Shown here: in pieces, positions 61,001 through 64,000 of the stretch
Layout of the letters: the number at the start of each line of letters is the position of its first letter
Numbering within the stretch: the stretch's first letter is position 1
Assembly (NCBI GenBank): GCA_024637195.1
Contig: JAGXFN010000006.1
Span: 186,001 to 250,000 of the forward strand
DNA from: Arcobacter sp.
GTDB lineage: Bacteria; Campylobacterota; Campylobacteria; Campylobacterales; Sulfurimonadaceae
Direction: 5' to 3'
DNA length: 64,000 nucleotides
Translations under genes and position numbers: made by a program
The notes under the pieces: generated by a model
What the model was told of the DNA's origin: nothing
The model's input: the letters and a program-made list of their open reading frames with translations, nothing else
Databases searched by the model: none

Positions 61001-64000
61001 ACGCGCTTGCCTCCATTGAAATAGTAAAGACGGCACCCTTGTCATCATTGGCCACGCTTAGAACCCCTCCCATATTGTCTTCAATGATCATTTTTGACAT
61101 ATACAGACCGATACCGGTTCCTTTTCCCTCCTCTTTGGTGGTGAAATAGGGCTCGAAGACATGCTCGATGACATCGGCTTTGATGCCGCCTCCGTTGTCA
61201 CTGACGCAGATATTGACGGTATTTCCGCGCATAGAAGAGCGAATTGTGATCTTGCCCTGGCTCTTTTCTGTCTCGTAGAGTATATCTTTTGCATTGTTGA
61301 CAAGGTTCAAGATGACCTGTGAAAACTCATTTTTATAGCCGTAAATGGTTACGCCCTCTTTGATATCCACGTTCAAAGAGATGTTGTTGTTGTAAAGTGT
61401 CGCACCGATAAGTTCGAGGGTGTCATCAATGACCTCTTTGACGTCAAAACTTGTCTTCTCCTTGTTGGGCTTGAAGAAATCTCTAAAATCGTCAATGGTC
61501 GAGGACATCTTGTTGATCAGCAGCGTTCCCTTGTCGATGCTCTCTTTGAGCTTTTCCGAGGTCAAGAGTCCGCGGTCGAAAAAGATCTGCTGTTTTTGCA
61601 GTAGGAGGCCGAGCGCATTAAGCGGCTGTCTCCACTGGTGGGCAATATTTCCTATCATCTCTCCCATGGAGGCCAGTTTTCCCTGCTGCGCCATAAGATG
61701 GTCTTTTTGCTTACTCTTGAGAACGGCATTTTTTACACGCTCTTCAAGCTCTTTGTTAAGCAATAAGAGCTCGGAAGACTTCTTTTCCAGACTGTGATGC
61801 AACTGCTCTGCCTGTTTTTCATGGGTGATATCGTGCCGGATGGAACTATAGCCGATGATCTTCTTCTGTTTGTCAAAAATAGGGGAGATAGTAGTATCGA
61901 CGATATACTCCGAGCCGTCTTTTTTCCTGTTTTTAATCTCGCCTTTCCACACCTTGCCTTCGCGAATTGTCTTCCAAAGTTCGGCAAAGCGTTCTTTTGG
62001 CATCTCGCTGTGACGGACGATATTTTGGGGGCTTCCGATAAGCTCATCGAGGCTGTAGCCGCTCATCTTGACAAATGCCTCGCTGGCATAAGTGATATTT
62101 CCCCTCAGATCCGTGTTGGATGCGATGACGTTTTGGTCAAACTTTTTTAGCAGTTCGGTCAGTTCCTCATTTTCGCGCTGTGTCGATTTGACTTCGACCA
62201 GGGTATTGATGTCGAGTATCGTGCCCAGCATGGACAGCGGTTTTCCTGTGTCATCAAAACGGACATAACCGGCTTCTCTGACCAGACGAAAACTTCCGTC
62301 TTTTCGCTGTATCTGATGGTCATACTCGTAAGGTTTTTTCAGGACGATAGAGTCAGCGATCGCTTTTTCAAGCCCCGCTTGATACCGCGCAGGGATGTAG
62401 GATTTGAAGACCTCATAGGTCGCGGGAAAGCTCTGCGGGATCTCGCCGAAGATACGGTAGACCTCGTCCGACCAGTTGAGCTCCCCTGTGTCCATATTCC
62501 ACTCCCAGCTTCCCAGGTGGCCGATCTCCTGCGCTGTTTCAAGTGTTTTTCTCTTTTTCTCGTTGTCGAGCTGATGCTGTTTGTGTTCGGTGATGTCATG
62601 ATAAGCTCCGAGAATACCGATGACCTCTCCGTTTTCATCTTTCAACGGCACCTTTGAGGTGGAGAGCCACATTTTACGCCCGCAGGCTTTTGTCTGCTCC
62701 TCTTCATAATTGAGCTTAGGGTGTCCGCTTTGCATAACGGTTTGGTCATCATCGATATAGCTCTGTGCTTGCTCGACCCACGGCATCTCATGATCACTCT
62801 TGCCGATGCAATCCGTCTCTCTGTTTTGGTCGATATCTTCGGCAAAGAGCCTGTTGCAGCCCAGATAGATGCCTCGGGTGTCTTTCCAGAAGATGCGAAC
62901 GGGGATGTTGTCCATGATTGTGTGCAGAAGCTGCTGGGATCTGTACAGCTCCAGGCTGAGATCTTTTTCTGCTGTGATGTCACTGCAGATCCCGTCCATA
63001 CGCAAGGCTTTTGCATTTTTGTCGAAAAATGTCTTCGCGCGCATGCGTATCCACTTCCAGGAGCCGTCTTTGTGCTGCATGCGGTAATCACAGACATAGG
63101 TGTCGATATCTCCCCGGTGGTTCTCTTCCATCAGTTTTAAGAAAGCGGGCTTGTCCTCGGGATGGATCTTATTTATCCATTGTGAGTTGTGGCAGACGTA
63201 CTCATGGCTGCTGTAGCCCAGGATCTCATTAAAACGCACAGAAAAAGAGACACGGTCTTTTGCAATATCCCAGTTCCAGGTCGCTTCATTGGCCCCCTCG
63301 AGTGCCAGTATGTAGCGTTTTTTCTTTAGTTTTATCTTTATGTAGTTGTATACAAAGAACATTGCCATCAGAGTCATAATAAGAAGGATCAAGATAAGGT
63401 TCCGTCGATACTCAGAGGCCTCTTTTTTGTACCGGCCGTTCCAGCGGTCGATGATCTTTTGCTGCTCTATTATAGGAATCGCATGAATAGCTTTGTTTAA
63501 AATAGTATATAAGAGAGGCTCTTCTTTGTCGACAAAGAGGGTCACCTCCATCATAACAGATGTCTTTCCGACAATGGTCAGCTCGTCTAGTCGCATCTTC
63601 GAAATGAGATACTGTATCGAGGCGAGTGAACCGAGCATCGCATCATACTTCCCGCTGGAGACACCCAGAAGGCCTTCTTGCGCATTTTCTACCTCAATAA
63701 AATGCATCTTCGGATATGTTTCAAAAAGTTGCGCGGTGTAGCCGTAGTCTTTGATGATGGCTATTTTCTGTCCCTGCAGGGTGTTCAGATCTTCCACATA
63801 CGGGGCATGATGGTGCATGACGATGATGATGGGATTGATCATGTAAGGATCAATGGCTTTGAACTTCTTGCCTAAGTGCTTATCTGCAGCGTCACCGGAG
63901 ACGAGTGAGACCTTGCCTTCATCAGCGATCTTTAAGGAATCGCTCCAGCTTCGCGTGACCTGGGGCTTAAAGTGCAGGCCTGTCATCTCCTCGACCAGTT
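60993..64000 (-). CDS. Sensor histidine kinase with periplasmic binding domain and four PAS-like domains, 5' end outside window
   Basis: At least 1000 residues; the frame is open to the window edge, so the true start is outside. Visible order: a periplasmic solute-binding domain of SBP_bac_3 type, a transmembrane helix (LILILLIMTLMAMFFVYNYI), and four PAS/PAC units (GANEATWNWDI; MDNIPVRIFWKD; GHLGSWEWNMD; ASNTDLRGNITYASEAF). Then comes a histidine-kinase core with phospho-His in IAHQWRQPL and an ATPase domain with NLVNNAKD, DNGGG and GTGIGLYM. It probably senses a small ligand plus redox or light cues via PAS. No response regulator gene is adjacent in the visible part. Confidence 0.9.
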   Translation of the reverse strand, partial: LVEEMTGLHFKPQVTRSWSDSLKIADEGKVSLVSGDAADKHLGKKFKAIDPYMINPIIIVMHHHAPYVEDLNTLQGQKIAIIKDYGYTAQLFETYPKMHFIEVENAQEGLLGVSSGKYDAMLGSLASIQYLISKMRLDELTIVGKTSVMMEVTLFVDKEEPLLYTILNKAIHAIPIIEQQKIIDRWNGRYKKEASEYRRNLILILLIMTLMAMFFVYNYIKIKLKKKRYILALEGANEATWNWDIAKDRVSFSVRFNEILGYSSHEYVCHNSQWINKIHPEDKPAFLKLMEENHRGDIDTYVCDYRMQHKDGSWKWIRMRAKTFFDKNAKALRMDGICSDITAEKDLSLELYRSQQLLHTIMDNIPVRIFWKDTRGIYLGCNRLFAEDIDQNRETDCIGKSDHEMPWVEQAQSYIDDDQTVMQSGHPKLNYEEEQTKACGRKMWLSTSKVPLKDENGEVIGILGAYHDITEHKQHQLDNEKKRKTLETAQEIGHLGSWEWNMDTGELNWSDEVYRIFGEIPQSFPATYEVFKSYIPARYQAGLEKAIADSIVLKKPYEYDHQIQRKDGSFRLVREAGYVRFDDTGKPLSMLGTILDINTLVEVKSTQRENEELTELLKKFDQNVIASNTDLRGNITYASEAFVKMSGYSLDELIGSPQNIVRHSEMPKERFAELWKTIREGKVWKGEIKNRKKDGSEYIVDTTISPIFDKQKKIIGYSSIRHDITHEKQAEQLHHSLEKKSSELLLLNKELEERVKNAVLKSKQKDHLMAQQGKLASMGEMIGNIAHQWRQPLNALGLLLQKQQIFFDRGLLTSEKLKESIDKGTLLINKMSSTIDDFRDFFKPNKEKTSFDVKEVIDDTLELIGATLYNNNISLNVDIKEGVTIYGYKNEFSQVILNLVNNAKDILYETEKSQGKITIRSSMRGNTVNICVSDNGGGIKADVIEHVFEPYFTTKEEGKGTGIGLYMSKMIIEDNMGGVLSVANDDKGAVFTISMEASASI

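Noticed and set aside
1-64000. CRISPR arrays, insertion sequences, prophage or tRNA genes
   Set aside because: I looked for regularly spaced direct repeats, transposase motifs, integrases and cloverleaf-like stretches in the intergenic regions and saw none. Gaps are short and mostly hold promoters or hairpins.

Overview
The window looks like a chromosomal segment of a Campylobacterota (epsilonproteobacterial) organism, most like the free-living Sulfurimonas/Sulfuricurvum group. The grounds are recognition of gene families rather than a database match: a fused ResB-CcsA cytochrome c synthase, RNase Y, CheV and CheX-type chemotaxis proteins, a cheX-fliN-fliO cluster, the fliL-acpS pair, an MlaE-type permease with its own STAS domain, and a non-catalytic dihydroorotase paralogue. 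Coding density is very high. Many genes overlap by 1-23 nt, and no gene-free stretch exceeds 300 nt. I saw no tRNA, rRNA, insertion sequence, prophage or CRISPR array.

Layout. 1-5526: four overlapping genes forming a divergent SMC-like system of the Wadjet/MksFEBG type: kleisin-like JetA (5' end outside the window), JetB, the 1209-residue ATPase JetC and the TOPRIM protein JetD. This is the most interesting locus. 5523-9517: yebC, dusB, a flavin-binding-fold protein and the cheX-fliN-fliO flagellar/chemotaxis operon. 9775-16804: a TauE/SafE permease with uvrA, an HDOD protein, an M29-like aminopeptidase and small accessory genes (YdhR-like, PH-domain, YgjP-like). 16901-24892: polA, ccsBA, a YezG-like protein, a small outer-membrane barrel and cheV. 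25011-29389: an operon in which argD sits between an efflux adaptor and a TolC-type channel, followed by a MidA-type methyltransferase and thiS. 29396-35711: acpS-fliL, a solitary mlaE, carbonic anhydrase, and an mlaE(STAS)-mlaF-mlaD-lipoprotein phospholipid transport operon.

35743-45440: radA, a TlpA-like lipoprotein with ftsY, 5-formyl-THF cyclo-ligase overlapping rny, a DUF3365 haem protein with a CDF metal transporter, cmoB with a hotdog thioesterase, an MBL hydrolase and a DUF455 ferritin-like protein. 45594-54026: nadE, a DegT aminotransferase, lpxK, argB, an uncharacterised lipoprotein/membrane-protein pair, and thrC. 54061-61000: ppk2 with a newly noticed 33-codon lipoprotein gene, a DUF255 (YyaL) protein, dsbD, a thioredoxin-fold protein, a monohaem cytochrome c and pseudo-dihydroorotase. 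60993 to the end: a sensor kinase with a periplasmic binding domain and four PAS-like domains, whose 5' end lies outside the window.

Working together: ccsBA, dsbD, the thioredoxin-like proteins and the cytochrome are a c-type cytochrome maturation and periplasmic thiol network. The mla genes and lpxK serve the outer membrane. cheX, fliN, fliO, fliL, cheV and the sensor kinase reflect motility and sensing. The four genes at the left edge look like a genome-defence module embedded in otherwise housekeeping DNA.
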